Positions 1 through 8,153 are shown, counted from the first letter of the stretch. The stretch is 64,000 nt of DNA from Oxalobacter paraformigenes (GCF_000158475.2 NZ_KI392031.1:731563-795562); one strand, 5' to 3'. A program made the numbers and translations. Notes: generated by a model from the sequence alone, not told the origin.

Positions 1-32
1 TTGGGAGAATGGAGAGGTAATTTGTACACAAG

Positions 33-61
33 CTGACCGAAGTTTTTTCATGGTGTATATT
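33..61 (+). promoter_or_regulatory. P2-class promoter, copy 1
   Basis: CTGACC at 33-38, a 17-base spacer and TATATT at 56-61. The same GCTGACCGAA box with the same spacing to a TANNNT hexamer recurs at 2433-2461 (+) and 51447-51475 (-), each time ahead of a hairpin leader and a phage-type gene. It reads as a sigma70-type promoter for the tail collar gene that follows. This is inferred from the three-way match; no start site is known. Confidence 0.5.
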
Positions 62-116
62 TTTCATGTGGCGCCCGAGTTGCGCCCGGAAAACGTGAAA
101 ATCGGAAAACCGACAC

Positions 117-149
117 AGATCCCCTTCATCTGAAGCGGGGTCTTTTTTT
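117..149 (+). terminator. Leader hairpin with T-tract before tail collar gene
   Basis: AGATCCCC...GGGGTCT can pair (one bulged C) and is followed directly by seven T, then TATGGAGAAAAG and the ATG. An upstream GGCGC...GCGCC hairpin lies near 71-87. A terminator between promoter and start codon implies either termination of upstream transcription or a read-through/attenuation leader. The 2563 and 51357 genes have the same design. Confidence 0.6.
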
Positions 150-162
150 ATGGAGAAAAGAC

Positions 163-840
163 ATGACGAAATTACCGGCAAAGGAATTGCTGGACGGTAC
201 CAAGAACCCTGAAACGACCACTGGCGAATTCCGGCTGGCGATGGGCAATCTCAGGCAGTTCCTTTTCGATCTCTTCGGCGACGAAAGTACCGACAAGGAA
301 ACGGCTCGCCAGACATTGGGGATTGATCTGACCCAGCTGAATGAGGATATCTCGAAAAAAGCGGATGCCGAGTTGGTAGAGGGGGTAGTAAAGGAGCTCG
401 TCAGTGATGTGGTCGAGCTCGCCAATGATGTGGCAAAACTTGCCGGCGAAGTAGCGAGTATCGTCGTTGCACCTGTTGGCACGATTTATGTCCAGTTTGC
501 TGGTCAATCCACCCCGGAAGACTTGTATGGCGGTACTTGGGAAAACATAAGTCCACAATATGCCGGGCAGTTTTTCCGTGCGGAGGGTGGAAATGCGGCT
601 GCATTTGGCGAATCGCAATCCCAGGGATTACCTAACCACACACATCAATTGAAGGCAACTGGCTCCGATTTGTACACCTATTATGGCGCCAATTATATTT
701 ATACAACTGCACGGGTCCAAAACTCGGTTAATGGCATGATCAATAGTATTGCTGCTGTATCAGATAACAAAATTTATGGCTCATCGACCGAGGTACGCCC
801 TGATAACAGTACTATCCGTATCTGGAAATGCATTGCATAA
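163..840 (+). CDS. Phage tail collar / tail fibre protein
   Basis: Product of 225 residues. The N-terminal ~60 residues look like an attachment region. Residues ~60-100 are heptad-like (repeated V/L with K/E/D), suggesting a trimeric coiled stalk. From residue ~104 the sequence PVGTIYVQF...GGTWENIS starts a collar-type receptor-binding fold as in phage tail fibres that carry such domains, with NHTHQ at ~158-162. ATG 163 has GGAG 10 bases upstream. A tail-fibre-assembly-like gene follows 11 bases after the stop, the usual pairing. Expected role: distal tail fibre that recognises the host surface. Three other collar proteins lie in the window (10040, 12090, 51357). Function is clear as a family; the receptor is unknown. 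Confidence 0.8.
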   Translation: MTKLPAKELLDGTKNPETTTGEFRLAMGNLRQFLFDLFGDESTDKETARQTLGIDLTQLNEDISKKADAELVEGVVKELVSDVVELANDVAKLAGEVASIVVAPVGTIYVQFAGQSTPEDLYGGTWENISPQYAGQFFRAEGGNAAAFGESQSQGLPNHTHQLKATGSDLYTYYGANYIYTTARVQNSVNGMINSIAAVSDNKIYGSSTEVRPDNSTIRIWKCIA

Positions 841-851
841 AGGAGAAAAAT

Positions 852-1667
852 ATGGAATACATCACCGTTGAAAACGGAATCATCGCCGCTCACCGATGCG
901 GAAAAGACAAACCGGAAAACGCCCTAGAAGTCCCGTCCGGATTTGCCGGATATATGGGCTTGCCCCTGTCAGCCCTGAAAGAAGACATGTCCGGCCTGAA
1001 GCCCATTTCCCAACAGCTTGCGGAAGGAGTGATTAATCTTCCCGACGGTTACAAGGTCAACAAAGCCGACAACGAATTTATCCGGATGGAACAGGCGGAA
1101 ATCGACGAAAAATATCCCATCAAAACCTATGCGGAAGAAGGATCGTTTGAGGCCATCGAGGTCAAAAAGACATTCGATCGTGACGGGAATTTCGGTTACT
1201 GGCCACCCGAAGGCACGGTTGAAATATCCGGCAAACAGCCGGACGTAACATACAAGGCGGTAAACGGAAAATGGGCGCCTGATCCAGCCAGAGCGAAAGC
1301 CAAGCGTCTGGCCGAGATCGACGAACGCTGCGAAGAAGCTATGCGAACTGTAGTGTCCAGCTATCCGGACAGCGAAAAACAGACTTTTCCGCAACAGTCC
1401 GCCGAAGCGCAGGCGTATTTGGCCGACCCGACTGCCAGCGTGCCGTTATTGTCGTCATTGGCTTTGTCAAGAGGCGTAACACTGGATGAATTGGCACGAC
1501 GTGTATTGAACAAGCACACGGTTTATTCCGTATTAACCGGCAAAATACTGGGACAAAGAAAAACGCTTCAAAACAGGGTAAAAGCCTGTTCGAGCGTGGA
1601 GGAAATCGAACAAATCGAAACAGCAATCCAGATACCCCAACAGGAACTTAACCAGTATCTTTCCTGA
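852..1667 (+). CDS. Phage tail fibre assembly-type protein
   Basis: 271 residues from ATG 852, preceded by AGGAG at 841-845; the longer reading from 828 overlaps the previous gene and lacks a ribosome site. The C-terminal half (AKRLAEIDERCE..., then YPDSEKQTF, a proline/leucine stretch and RGVTLDELARRVL) matches the layout of phage tail proteins encoded right after fibre genes, which help fold or attach the fibre. The N-terminal ~130 residues, with GYWPPEGTVEI, are not recognised. It differs from the chaperones at 11539 and 13586, so the fibre here uses a different partner. Co-transcribed with the collar gene. Confidence 0.6.
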   Translation: MEYITVENGIIAAHRCGKDKPENALEVPSGFAGYMGLPLSALKEDMSGLKPISQQLAEGVINLPDGYKVNKADNEFIRMEQAEIDEKYPIKTYAEEGSFEAIEVKKTFDRDGNFGYWPPEGTVEISGKQPDVTYKAVNGKWAPDPARAKAKRLAEIDERCEEAMRTVVSSYPDSEKQTFPQQSAEAQAYLADPTASVPLLSSLALSRGVTLDELARRVLNKHTVYSVLTGKILGQRKTLQNRVKACSSVEEIEQIETAIQIPQQELNQYLS

Positions 1668-1696
1668 AGCGGAAATTCCTTGCCTGTTTGATGGGG

Positions 1697-1729
1697 CTGT
1701 CGAAGTTCGGCAATCCCGAACTTCGGCAG
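1697..1729 (+). repeat. 14-bp stem-loop after tail module
   Basis: CTGTCGAAGTTCGG at 1697-1710 pairs with CCGAACTTCGGCAG at 1716-1729 (one G-U pair, 5-base loop). No T-tract follows, so a classical terminator is not indicated. It may stabilise the 3' end of the tail mRNA or assist Rho-dependent ends. Confidence 0.45.
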
Positions 1730-1767
1730 GAACAAAGGTGACAGAATAGAAAACGGGGTCTTCTATT

Positions 1768-2004
1768 TTACAAAGCTGGTGTTATTACGGCATAGGCAAA
1801 GGGTTCAGGTGATGTCTCGTCTGATTCGCAGGTGGTTATAACAATATCTTTTTTGGGATAGTGCGTAATAGCGAATTCGATTTTATCCCTGAGTTGATCC
1901 TGTGTATCTGTGAGCCTGCCGTTATAAAGCGCTTGTTTGAATCGCTCACCTTCTATAATTTCAATACCGTATTTATCTTTCAGTTCGGCAATTAATGAAA
2001 TCAT
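1768..2004 (-). CDS. Small hypothetical protein
   Basis: 78 residues starting MISLIAELKDKYG. This ATG (2004) has GGAAAGGGG 5-13 bases upstream, whereas longer in-frame starts lack a ribosome site. It is charged, with no membrane segment or signal; the C-terminus ends AVITPAL. It stands alone on the minus strand between two plus-strand phage modules, as small accessory (moron) genes often do. I recognise no family. Confidence 0.5.
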   Translation of the reverse strand: MISLIAELKDKYGIEIIEGERFKQALYNGRLTDTQDQLRDKIEFAITHYPKKDIVITTCESDETSPEPFAYAVITPAL

Positions 2005-2075
2005 CGTACCCCTTTCCATTTTGTCGAAAAACATAAAATTTTGGGCCGGATGCCGCCCCCGCAACCCGATTCAGA

Positions 2076-2112
2076 CGCCGCTGAAAGCGTAACTTTCAGC
2101 GGCGTTTTCTTT
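2076..2112 (+). terminator. Intrinsic terminator
   Basis: A perfect 12-base stem CGCCGCTGAAAG / CTTTCAGCGGCG (2076-2087 and 2093-2104) with a 5-base loop, followed by TTTTCTTT. It ends plus-strand transcription from the tail module and separates it from the P2 promoter at 2433. Confidence 0.75.
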
Positions 2113-2303
2113 ATTCAGGTTCAAAAGACCGGACAAACGGGTACACTGACTTGTCCGTGATGCCGGCTACATGCAAAACAGAAGTCTTGAAGCGGTCGAA
2201 CTCTTGTATTCTTTCCAGTTTGCAGAAAGTTTGTTAAATATGCCTGTTCTCCGTGTTCGACTGAAGCGTTTTCCTGAAATGGGGATAAAAACACGGCGCC
2301 AAA

Positions 2304-2344
2304 TTTGTGACAAACTGTGACTAAATCACAGCATTTTGTGACAT
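2304..2344 (+). promoter_or_regulatory. Clustered TGTGAC boxes
   Basis: Within 41 bases there are three direct TGTGAC boxes (near 2306, 2316 and 2337) and one inverted copy forming CTGTGACTAAATCACAG at 2315-2331. The inverted pair has a 5-base spacer, one short of a standard CRP site. The cluster sits in an AT-rich stretch about 100 bases upstream of the P2 promoter at 2433. It is probably an operator for an unidentified regulator; an attachment or recombination site is a less supported alternative. Confidence 0.35.
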
Positions 2345-2432
2345 CTTATTACATGTCTTTTTGCTTGCCGATGCAATAAGTTATTGATTTTGAATTGGTA
2401 AAAAGAGGGTTAAATCTTCTTTGCCGTCATGG

Positions 2433-2461
2433 CTGACCGAAGATTGAAAACGGGATAAACT
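2433..2461 (+). promoter_or_regulatory. P2-class promoter, copy 2
   Basis: CTGACC at 2433-2438, 17 bases, TAAACT at 2456-2461. It matches the copy at 33-61 in the GGCTGACCGAAG box and spacing, and likewise precedes a CATG...GGGCGC...GCGCCC hairpin. It should drive the family A carrier gene at 2563. Confidence 0.5.
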
Positions 2462-2470
2462 CATGAGGTG

Positions 2471-2538
2471 GGGCGCGTTGCGCCCTTTTTTCATGTCGCG
2501 CCTTCCGGGATATCCCAACTTCCCGGAAGGCTTTTTTT
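2471..2538 (+). terminator. Double hairpin leader with two T-tracts
   Basis: First hairpin GGGCGC-gtt-GCGCCC at 2471-2485 followed by six T. Second hairpin GCCTTCCGGGA / TCCCGGAAGGC at 2500-2510 and 2521-2531 followed by seven T, then ATGGAATGAATAAGGAG and the start codon. Both lie between the P2 promoter and gene 2563, so expression must need read-through or antitermination, or be kept low. Confidence 0.65.
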
Positions 2539-2562
2539 ATGGAATGAATAAGGAGAAACCCG

Positions 2563-4368
2563 ATGAGCGATGACTTTGAAAACTATTTTGGTTTGGCTGG
2601 CGACATGGCTTCAGGCAGCCAAAACCCGGGCGAACACAACGATTGGCTGGACAAACAGCAAAGAGAACGCGAGCGGCAACAGAAAGCGCGGGAGCGGCAA
2701 CAACCCAACCCGAACCGGACAGCCGATGGCTTCACTGCCCCCGCAACAGGCCTGACCCCGGTTTTTGACAACGAAACCGCTGTACCGAAAAGCGAGCCCC
2801 TCAAAATCGAACCGGTAAAAGCGGAAACCCCGAAACCCGGCCTTTCCCCGGCAGAAACGCCCAAACCTGCTGCATCGGGAACCGGCTTGTCCAACACCGG
2901 TACGGCTGGAACCGCCTCCCCGACAATTAACCTCTCCATCACGCCCGAAGACGCCTACACCACCTTCGGGAAGACATGGGGAGAACAAAGACTGATCGGC
3001 ATGTATGACAAGCAGCCCGTGCCGCGCCGGGAACAGCCCGAAGAATGGTACGCGGCACTGGCGCGTCGCGCCAAGCATATCCCCACCCTGAGCCCCGACG
3101 TGCAGGAATGCCTCTTCCGTTTCCACTGCCAGACCAATCCGCCATTTCGCCAGAAAATTCAGGAGGAAATCCGGCAGACGCACCGCGTCATGCCCGATAT
3201 CCGGAAGGATTCGGCCCAAAGCTCACCCCAAAGCCCGACAGGGAACACGCCGGCCATCCCTTCCGCCAGCGTGCCGGAAGAAACCGGGAAGCTGGCTCCT
3301 TCGAGTGTGGAAAAAGCCGGAGCCGGAAGACAAGGCGAAAACACCCCGGTGGAACCGGAAACAAGCCTCTTGCAACAAGCCCTGAGCGTCAACCTGCCTC
3401 AGGACATGAGCCTGAACCCGCTTATCGACTTCGTAAATGACCATGACCGGGACATACTGGGCGACAATCCTTTCTGGAAAGCCGACCCGCCCGGTCATTC
3501 CGACCTGAGCTATGGCGCTTTTGGCGAGACCCTTTCCAAAAGCGCCCAAAGCGCTCTGGGAGAAGCGAGCGCCATTCACGGCAAAGACCAAAGCCGTACC
3601 GCAGGCCTGCTCGATGAAAGCTACGCTCCCCTGATCGGAGACGTGTCAGACAACCTCGGCGCCAACAGCGCCGTCACCGGCCACGGCCGGGAAACCATCG
3701 GCGCCCCCAACCAGAGCTATTGGGTGAACTGGGAAGACGAACAGGGGCGGCAAATCCCCTTCGATCTGGCGGCCAGAGGCGTTAAACAGGGTCTGGAAGA
3801 CGCCAAAGCCCTCTTTTACTCCGGGGCGGCACTGGCCGGAGACCTCGTATACCAGCTCGTCGGAGGCGACGACAAGGCGCTGCGGCAAATACAGGTCCTG
3901 GTGGATCGACACCGGAAAGAGCGAAAAAAGAGAGAGACCCTGAGCATAAACGAACTCTACGTTGAAGGCGACGCGGAAAAGACCATGCAAAATATCACGC
4001 AGTACCTGTATCAGGAACTGGGGAACCAGATAGTGAACGTGCCAGCCTATATCGTACTGGGCCATCTGAAAACCTTTGCGGAGCTGACGGGCGTCTCGAC
4101 GACGGTCATGGCCGCACAGATACACGGCGACATCCGGGAAAAGACGGGAGAGGGAAAGCCGGTGGAATCGGTCCTGTACGCTGTGCCGCTGGGCTTGATG
4201 AGCGCGTTACGCATGCCGTTCCGTCAGGCGGGGGCATTGAAAGGGGCGCAGGAGGTGAGGAATTATGTGGGGGGCCTTCTGGTCGGCTTCGGGGTGCATA
4301 TGGCTCAGCAGGAGCAGGAAAAAATGATTGTCAGGAAATTTGGTGATACCACTAGCCAAAGTGATTAG
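2563..4368 (+). CDS. Family A carrier protein with variable C-terminal tip
   Basis: 601 residues with AAGGAG upstream of the ATG. Residues ~20-330 are Pro/Ser/Lys/Gln-rich and mostly low-complexity, with one ordered-looking segment around 135-210. From ~340 an ordered region begins (SAIHG...DESYAPLIGDVSDNLG), continues through YLYQELGNQIVNVPAY and ends in apolar segments near residues 530-590 (SVLYAVPLGLMSALRMPF, GGLLVGFGVH). The last ~20 residues form a charged tip that differs from the tip of the partial copy at 5337. The MAAQIHGDIREKTGEG stretch recalls phage large polyvalent or ejection-type proteins, a loose resemblance. It is followed by a secreted Sel1 protein. Inference: virion-associated or exported effector carrying an exchangeable tip; no catalytic motif is visible. 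Confidence 0.6.
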   Translation: MSDDFENYFGLAGDMASGSQNPGEHNDWLDKQQRERERQQKARERQQPNPNRTADGFTAPATGLTPVFDNETAVPKSEPLKIEPVKAETPKPGLSPAETPKPAASGTGLSNTGTAGTASPTINLSITPEDAYTTFGKTWGEQRLIGMYDKQPVPRREQPEEWYAALARRAKHIPTLSPDVQECLFRFHCQTNPPFRQKIQEEIRQTHRVMPDIRKDSAQSSPQSPTGNTPAIPSASVPEETGKLAPSSVEKAGAGRQGENTPVEPETSLLQQALSVNLPQDMSLNPLIDFVNDHDRDILGDNPFWKADPPGHSDLSYGAFGETLSKSAQSALGEASAIHGKDQSRTAGLLDESYAPLIGDVSDNLGANSAVTGHGRETIGAPNQSYWVNWEDEQGRQIPFDLAARGVKQGLEDAKALFYSGAALAGDLVYQLVGGDDKALRQIQVLVDRHRKERKKRETLSINELYVEGDAEKTMQNITQYLYQELGNQIVNVPAYIVLGHLKTFAELTGVSTTVMAAQIHGDIREKTGEGKPVESVLYAVPLGLMSALRMPFRQAGALKGAQEVRNYVGGLLVGFGVHMAQQEQEKMIVRKFGDTTSQSD

Positions 4369-4401
4369 TCATTGCGTTATTATTCAACTTTAGTTCTCGG
4401 T

Positions 4402-4435
4402 GGGACAATCTGAACATAATGGACAAGCTTGTCCC
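4402..4435 (+). repeat. Stem-loop with conserved loop upstream of Sel1 gene
   Basis: GGGACAA...TTGTCCC arms flank the sequence CTGAACATAATGGACA. The hairpin at 6210-6240 has the same loop but a different, perfectly paired stem, which indicates that the structure is conserved. Each lies just upstream of a Sel1 start codon. It could be an RNA regulatory element, or a promoter region in which CATAAT is the -10. Confidence 0.4.
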
Positions 4436-4450
4436 GCTTCCTGCTGAACC

Positions 4451-5344
4451 ATGAAACCTGTCATTAAAACCTTTTTCCTTTTTCTGTTCCTGATCCCGGT
4501 TTTTTCCGTACAGGCCGACAATGCTGCAAAAGGAGACCGGCTTTACAAGGCAGGAAAATACGAAGAAGCCTTGAGGCATTACCTTAAACCGGACGCACAG
4601 GAAAAACCGGAAGTCATGAACCGGATCGGTTATATGCATAACTACGGGAGAGGAGTTGAAAAGAACACATCAATTGGTGTCCAGTGGTATAGAAAAGCGG
4701 CAGAACTGGGCTTCGCCAAATCGCAATACAACCTCGGGCAGTGTTATCAGTTTGGAACCGGCGTCAAAAAAAACCTGAACGAAGCCATCAAGTGGTTTCG
4801 GAAATCGGCGGAACAGGAATACGCCGATGCCGAAAGAAAAATAGGATATCTGACAGTAACAGGAACCGGGGTCAAACAGGATTTTGGCGAAGCGATGCAG
4901 TGGTTCCGCCGGGCTGCCGGACATGGCAATATCAGGGCCTATGCCGATATCGCGCATGCCTACGCAGAAGGGTACGGCGTCAAAAAAAACAAGAACCGGG
5001 CGGTGCAGTACTACATCATGGGGGCGGAAAAGGGTGACCCTGAAGCGCAGTACTGGCTGGGGCGGGCTTATCAGCTGGGCCGGGGCATCAAACACGATTC
5101 CGCACGGGCCCTTTACTGGCTGAACAGGGCGGCCGACAACGGCAATACGCTGGCGATGGATGCGCTGACGCGAATCTACAATTCGGGGGCGCTTGACCAG
5201 CCCATCGATCACGAGCTGGCAGCGAGATGGGCTGAAAAGGCGATTGAAACCCGGAAGCAAACCGGAGAGAGTGATCCGGACCTGGTGAAACGGCTGCGGT
5301 TTTTCGGGGTCGATGTTGACCGGATGAAGAAACCGCATGAATAG
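4451..5344 (+). CDS. Secreted Sel1-repeat protein (candidate immunity, family A)
   Basis: 297 residues. Signal peptide at residues 1-22 (basic start, hydrophobic core, VQA|DN cleavage), with no lipobox cysteine. The rest is about six Sel1/TPR-like repeats of ~36 residues with the A..LG..Y..G.GV..D...A..WY.KAAE pattern. Sel1 solenoids bind partner proteins, and in some type VI secretion systems Sel1-type periplasmic or lipoproteins neutralise a cognate effector. The gene lies 82 bases after the family A carrier and its stop overlaps the start of the orphan carrier module at 5337. Paralogue: 6258. Fold is certain; the immunity role is inferred from position. Confidence 0.75.
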   Translation: MKPVIKTFFLFLFLIPVFSVQADNAAKGDRLYKAGKYEEALRHYLKPDAQEKPEVMNRIGYMHNYGRGVEKNTSIGVQWYRKAAELGFAKSQYNLGQCYQFGTGVKKNLNEAIKWFRKSAEQEYADAERKIGYLTVTGTGVKQDFGEAMQWFRRAAGHGNIRAYADIAHAYAEGYGVKKNKNRAVQYYIMGAEKGDPEAQYWLGRAYQLGRGIKHDSARALYWLNRAADNGNTLAMDALTRIYNSGALDQPIDHELAARWAEKAIETRKQTGESDPDLVKRLRFFGVDVDRMKKPHE

Positions 5345-6173
5345 TAGTCTTAGCGGACTGGGAGAAAACAGCGCCATCCACGGAAGCGGGAACAAGAGAA
5401 CTCCCGCAGGACACGCTGACGAAAGCTACGCTCCCCTGATCGGAGACGTGTCAGACAACCTCGGCGCCAACAGCGCCGTCACCGGCCACGGCCGGGAAAC
5501 CATCGGCGCCCCCAACCAGAGCTATTGGGTGAACCGGGAAGACGAACAGGGGCGGCAAATCCCCTTCGATCTGGCGGCCAGAGGCGTTAAACAGGGTCTG
5601 GAAGACGCCAAAGCCCTCTTTTACTCCGGGGCGGCACTGGCCGGAGACCTCGTATACCAGCTCGTCGGAGGCGACGACAAGGCGCTGCGGCACATACAGG
5701 CCCTGGTGGATCGACACCGGAAAGCCGGCGCAAACCGTCCCCGACTGTCCATAGACCAGCTCTACGTCGAAGGGGACGCGGAAAAAACCATGCAAAATAT
5801 CACGCAGTACCTGTATCAGGAACTGGGGAACCAGATAGTGAACGTGCCGGCCTATATCGTACTGGGGAAGTTGAAAACCTTTGCGGAACTGACGGGCGTC
5901 TCGACGGCGGTCATGGCCGCACAGATACACGGCGACATCCGGGAAAAGACGGGAGAGGGAAAGCCGGTGGAATCGGTCCTGTACGCCATTCCGCTGGGTT
6001 TGATGAGTGCGTTACGCATGCCGTTTCGTCAGGCGGGGGCGTTGAAAGGGGCGCAGGAGGTGAGGAACTATGTGGGCGGGCTTTTGGTCGGCTTCGGGGT
6101 GCACAGGGCTCAGCAGGAGCAGGAACGAAAGATTGTGGGGGGTTATGGAAATAGAGAAAAACGAGGCAATTAA
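5337..6173 (+). CDS. Orphan C-terminal module of family A carrier
   Basis: 278 residues that match residues ~330-601 of the 2563 product almost base for base, from SAIHG onward, including YLYQELGNQIVNVPAY and GGLLVGFGVH. The Pro-rich N-terminal half is missing. After AQQEQE the last ~16 residues diverge (RKIVGGYGNREKRGN instead of KMIVRKFGDTTSQSD). ATG 5337 overlaps the Sel1 stop in ATGAATAG, so coupled translation is possible, but no strong ribosome site is seen. It may be a silent donor cassette for tip exchange or a short protein in its own right. A second Sel1 gene follows 85 bases later. Confidence 0.6.
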   Translation: MNSSLSGLGENSAIHGSGNKRTPAGHADESYAPLIGDVSDNLGANSAVTGHGRETIGAPNQSYWVNREDEQGRQIPFDLAARGVKQGLEDAKALFYSGAALAGDLVYQLVGGDDKALRHIQALVDRHRKAGANRPRLSIDQLYVEGDAEKTMQNITQYLYQELGNQIVNVPAYIVLGKLKTFAELTGVSTAVMAAQIHGDIREKTGEGKPVESVLYAIPLGLMSALRMPFRQAGALKGAQEVRNYVGGLLVGFGVHRAQQEQERKIVGGYGNREKRGN

Positions 6174-6209
6174 AATTTACTTTTTACTTTGTCTGTATTG
6201 ACCATCATG

Positions 6210-6240
6210 AATAAGCCTGAACATAATGGACAGGCTTATT
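6210..6240 (+). repeat. Perfect stem-loop upstream of second Sel1 gene
   Basis: AATAAGCCTG at 6210-6219 and CAGGCTTATT at 6231-6240 form a perfect 10-base stem around the loop AACATAATGGA. The loop is identical to that at 4402-4435 while the stem differs and still pairs. There is no T-tract, so it is unlikely to be only a terminator. Confidence 0.45.
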
Positions 6241-6257
6241 CTGTTTCTCATCGAACC

Positions 6258-7151
6258 ATGACACCATTTATCAAAACGATTTTCTTTGTTTTTCTGTTGT
6301 TCACGGGACTACATGCATTAGCCGGCAATGCCACAAAAGGAGATCGGCTTTACAAGGCGGGAAAATATCAGGAAGCCCTGACGTATTACCTGACACCGGA
6401 CGCACAGGAAAAACCGGAGGTCATGAACCGGATCGGTTATATGTATGACTACGGTCAAGGCGTTGAAAAGGACGCATCAATTGGTGTCCGATGGTACAAG
6501 AAAGCGGCAGAACAGGGGTATGCAAAAGCGCAATTTAACCTTGGACTGTGTTACCAGTTTGGTAACGGCGTCAAAAAAGACCTGAACGAAGCGATCAAGT
6601 GGTTTCGCAAATCAGCAGAACAGAGTCATGCTGATGCGGAAGCAAAAATGGGTTATTTGACAGTGACAGGAACCGGTATCAGGCAAGATTTCCAGCAAGC
6701 TATGAAATGGTATCGGTTGGCAGCGGAACATGGAGATACCAGCGCGTATTATCAGATCGGCCTCTTCTATGCCCAAGGCAACGGCGTCAAAAAAGACAAG
6801 AACCGGGCGGCACAGTACTACATCATGGGAGCGGAAAAGGGCGATCCCGAAGCGCAGTACTGGCTGGGGCGGGCTTACGAGCAGGGGCGCGGCATCAAAC
6901 ACGACCCGGAAAGAGCCCTGTACTGGCTGAAGCAGTCGGCAAACAAGGGCAACTGGCAGGCGATGCGCGAGCTGTCGGTGATTTACGGCTCGGCTTTGCT
7001 GGGACAGGCGATTGATGAAAAGCTTGCCCTGCAATGGGGAGAAAAGGCGGAGGAAACCCGCAGAAAGAACGGGGAAACCAATCCAGACGTGGAAAGGCGC
7101 TTGCGGTTTTTCGGCGTCGATGCCGACAGGCTAACGAAGGACGGGCAGTAG
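6258..7151 (+). CDS. Secreted Sel1-repeat protein (candidate immunity, family A)
   Basis: 297 residues from ATG 6258 (MTPFIKTIFF...); the context GAACCATGA matches the start of the 4451 paralogue, which supports this start over the upstream one at 6189. Signal peptide ends ALA|GN near residue 22, with no lipobox. About six Sel1 repeats follow and the C-terminus (LRFFGVDADRL) is conserved with 4451. It is highly similar to 4451 with scattered changes in the repeats, as expected if each copy binds a different tip. Probably periplasmic. Confidence 0.75.
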   Translation: MTPFIKTIFFVFLLFTGLHALAGNATKGDRLYKAGKYQEALTYYLTPDAQEKPEVMNRIGYMYDYGQGVEKDASIGVRWYKKAAEQGYAKAQFNLGLCYQFGNGVKKDLNEAIKWFRKSAEQSHADAEAKMGYLTVTGTGIRQDFQQAMKWYRLAAEHGDTSAYYQIGLFYAQGNGVKKDKNRAAQYYIMGAEKGDPEAQYWLGRAYEQGRGIKHDPERALYWLKQSANKGNWQAMRELSVIYGSALLGQAIDEKLALQWGEKAEETRRKNGETNPDVERRLRFFGVDADRLTKDGQ

Positions 7152-8104
7152 CCGCACTTGCCGGAACGGGCCGGCAGGGGGTATTTCCCCGGAAGTGTCT
7201 TTGCCGCGGTGGCTGGCGTTCCGTCAGGGGAGGCCGGAAGACGGAGGGCCGTGTTTGACAGACGGGGGAAGGCTTTTAAAGACAGCATCCGTCAGTAAGG
7301 CGGTTTCAGGAGACAAAAAGACGGCAGGATTTCAAGGCAGGGACGGGCAACGCCGGTTCGTTCCCGGAAAAGGAAAGGAAACCGGCCCTGTCTGCAAGCG
7401 GCAGGGCGATTCCGAAGGCGATTCCAAAGAGAGGGGCTGGCCGAATCAGCCAGCCGGAAAGCCGTTGTCCCTGCGGTATGGGGGGCTTTGCGGGCGATTC
7501 GATGGCCGGGGCGCTTGTTGACGCTGTCGCCGGCTTGCCTTTGCCGGCCGCTTCAGTCAGCCGGGAGGGAACGGGTGCGATTCCATGCCCCTTGCCCCTG
7601 CATGCTGGCTGGAAGCAGGCAATCGTTTTCCGCAAGTTGAACGGTTCGGCTTTTTTCTTTTTCCGGCCGGTTTGGCGTATTTTTTCATGAGGCAAGGCCC
7701 TGTTCTGTATGGCGGCCGGTTTTTCCCGGTTCGGCACTGGCGGGCAACTCCTTTTGCGGGTCGGGGAATACCGTTTAAGGGGCTTTCCGGTTTTTTTCTC
7801 CGTTTCGGTCCGGATAGAACGCCGCTTTTTTCATGGGTTTCTTTTTGCGGTGTTGCCGGAAGGAGCGTGCGGGGCCGCCTGTTTCCGGCGGGTTCCGGAC
7901 GTATCGCGGAGCGGAATGTCGTCCGTTTCATGTGTCGTTTTCTGGCGAATTAAGGGGTTGACAGACGGATTTTCGGGAAAAAGGAGGGCGGCCAAACGAA
8001 AAAACGCCTTGTTCCGCTTTTCCGTTTGCGGTTTTGTTCTCTTTTAAGGTGTTGATTTTTATGGGAATTTTTTTAATCAGGCGTTTTTCGCGGAAAGCGT
8101 TTTG
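7152..8104. other. Gene-free GC-rich stretch
   Basis: Short open frames on both strands have no ribosome sites and no recognisable products. The stretch is rich in CCGG and TTTTCC words. I see no repeat array or RNA gene; it ends at the P1 promoter. Confidence 0.4.
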
Positions 8105-8153
8105 CATAAATGTGCCGGAAATGTCCGGAGACGGTTGATACCGGATTTATAAT
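8105..8153 (+). promoter_or_regulatory. P1-class promoter, copy D (capsid block)
   Basis: CATAAATGTGC (8105-8115) and CGGAAATGTCC (8116-8126) in tandem at an 11-base period, TCCGGA at 8124-8129, then 18 bases and TATAAT at 8148-8153. The other three copies (27337-27395, 31616-31664, 55567-55615) keep exactly the same 18-base distance. The start site would be near 8160, giving a leader of ~320 bases before the capsid gene. The 11-base direct repeats look like helix-phased activator sites. Confidence 0.6.

Noticed and set aside
2315-2331. CRP site
   Set aside because: TGTGA and TCACA are separated by 5, not 6, bases, and extra direct TGTGAC copies suggest a different regulator.
7152-8104. Several open frames of 60-143 residues
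   Set aside because: No ribosome sites, shadow-like composition, mutually overlapping on both strands.
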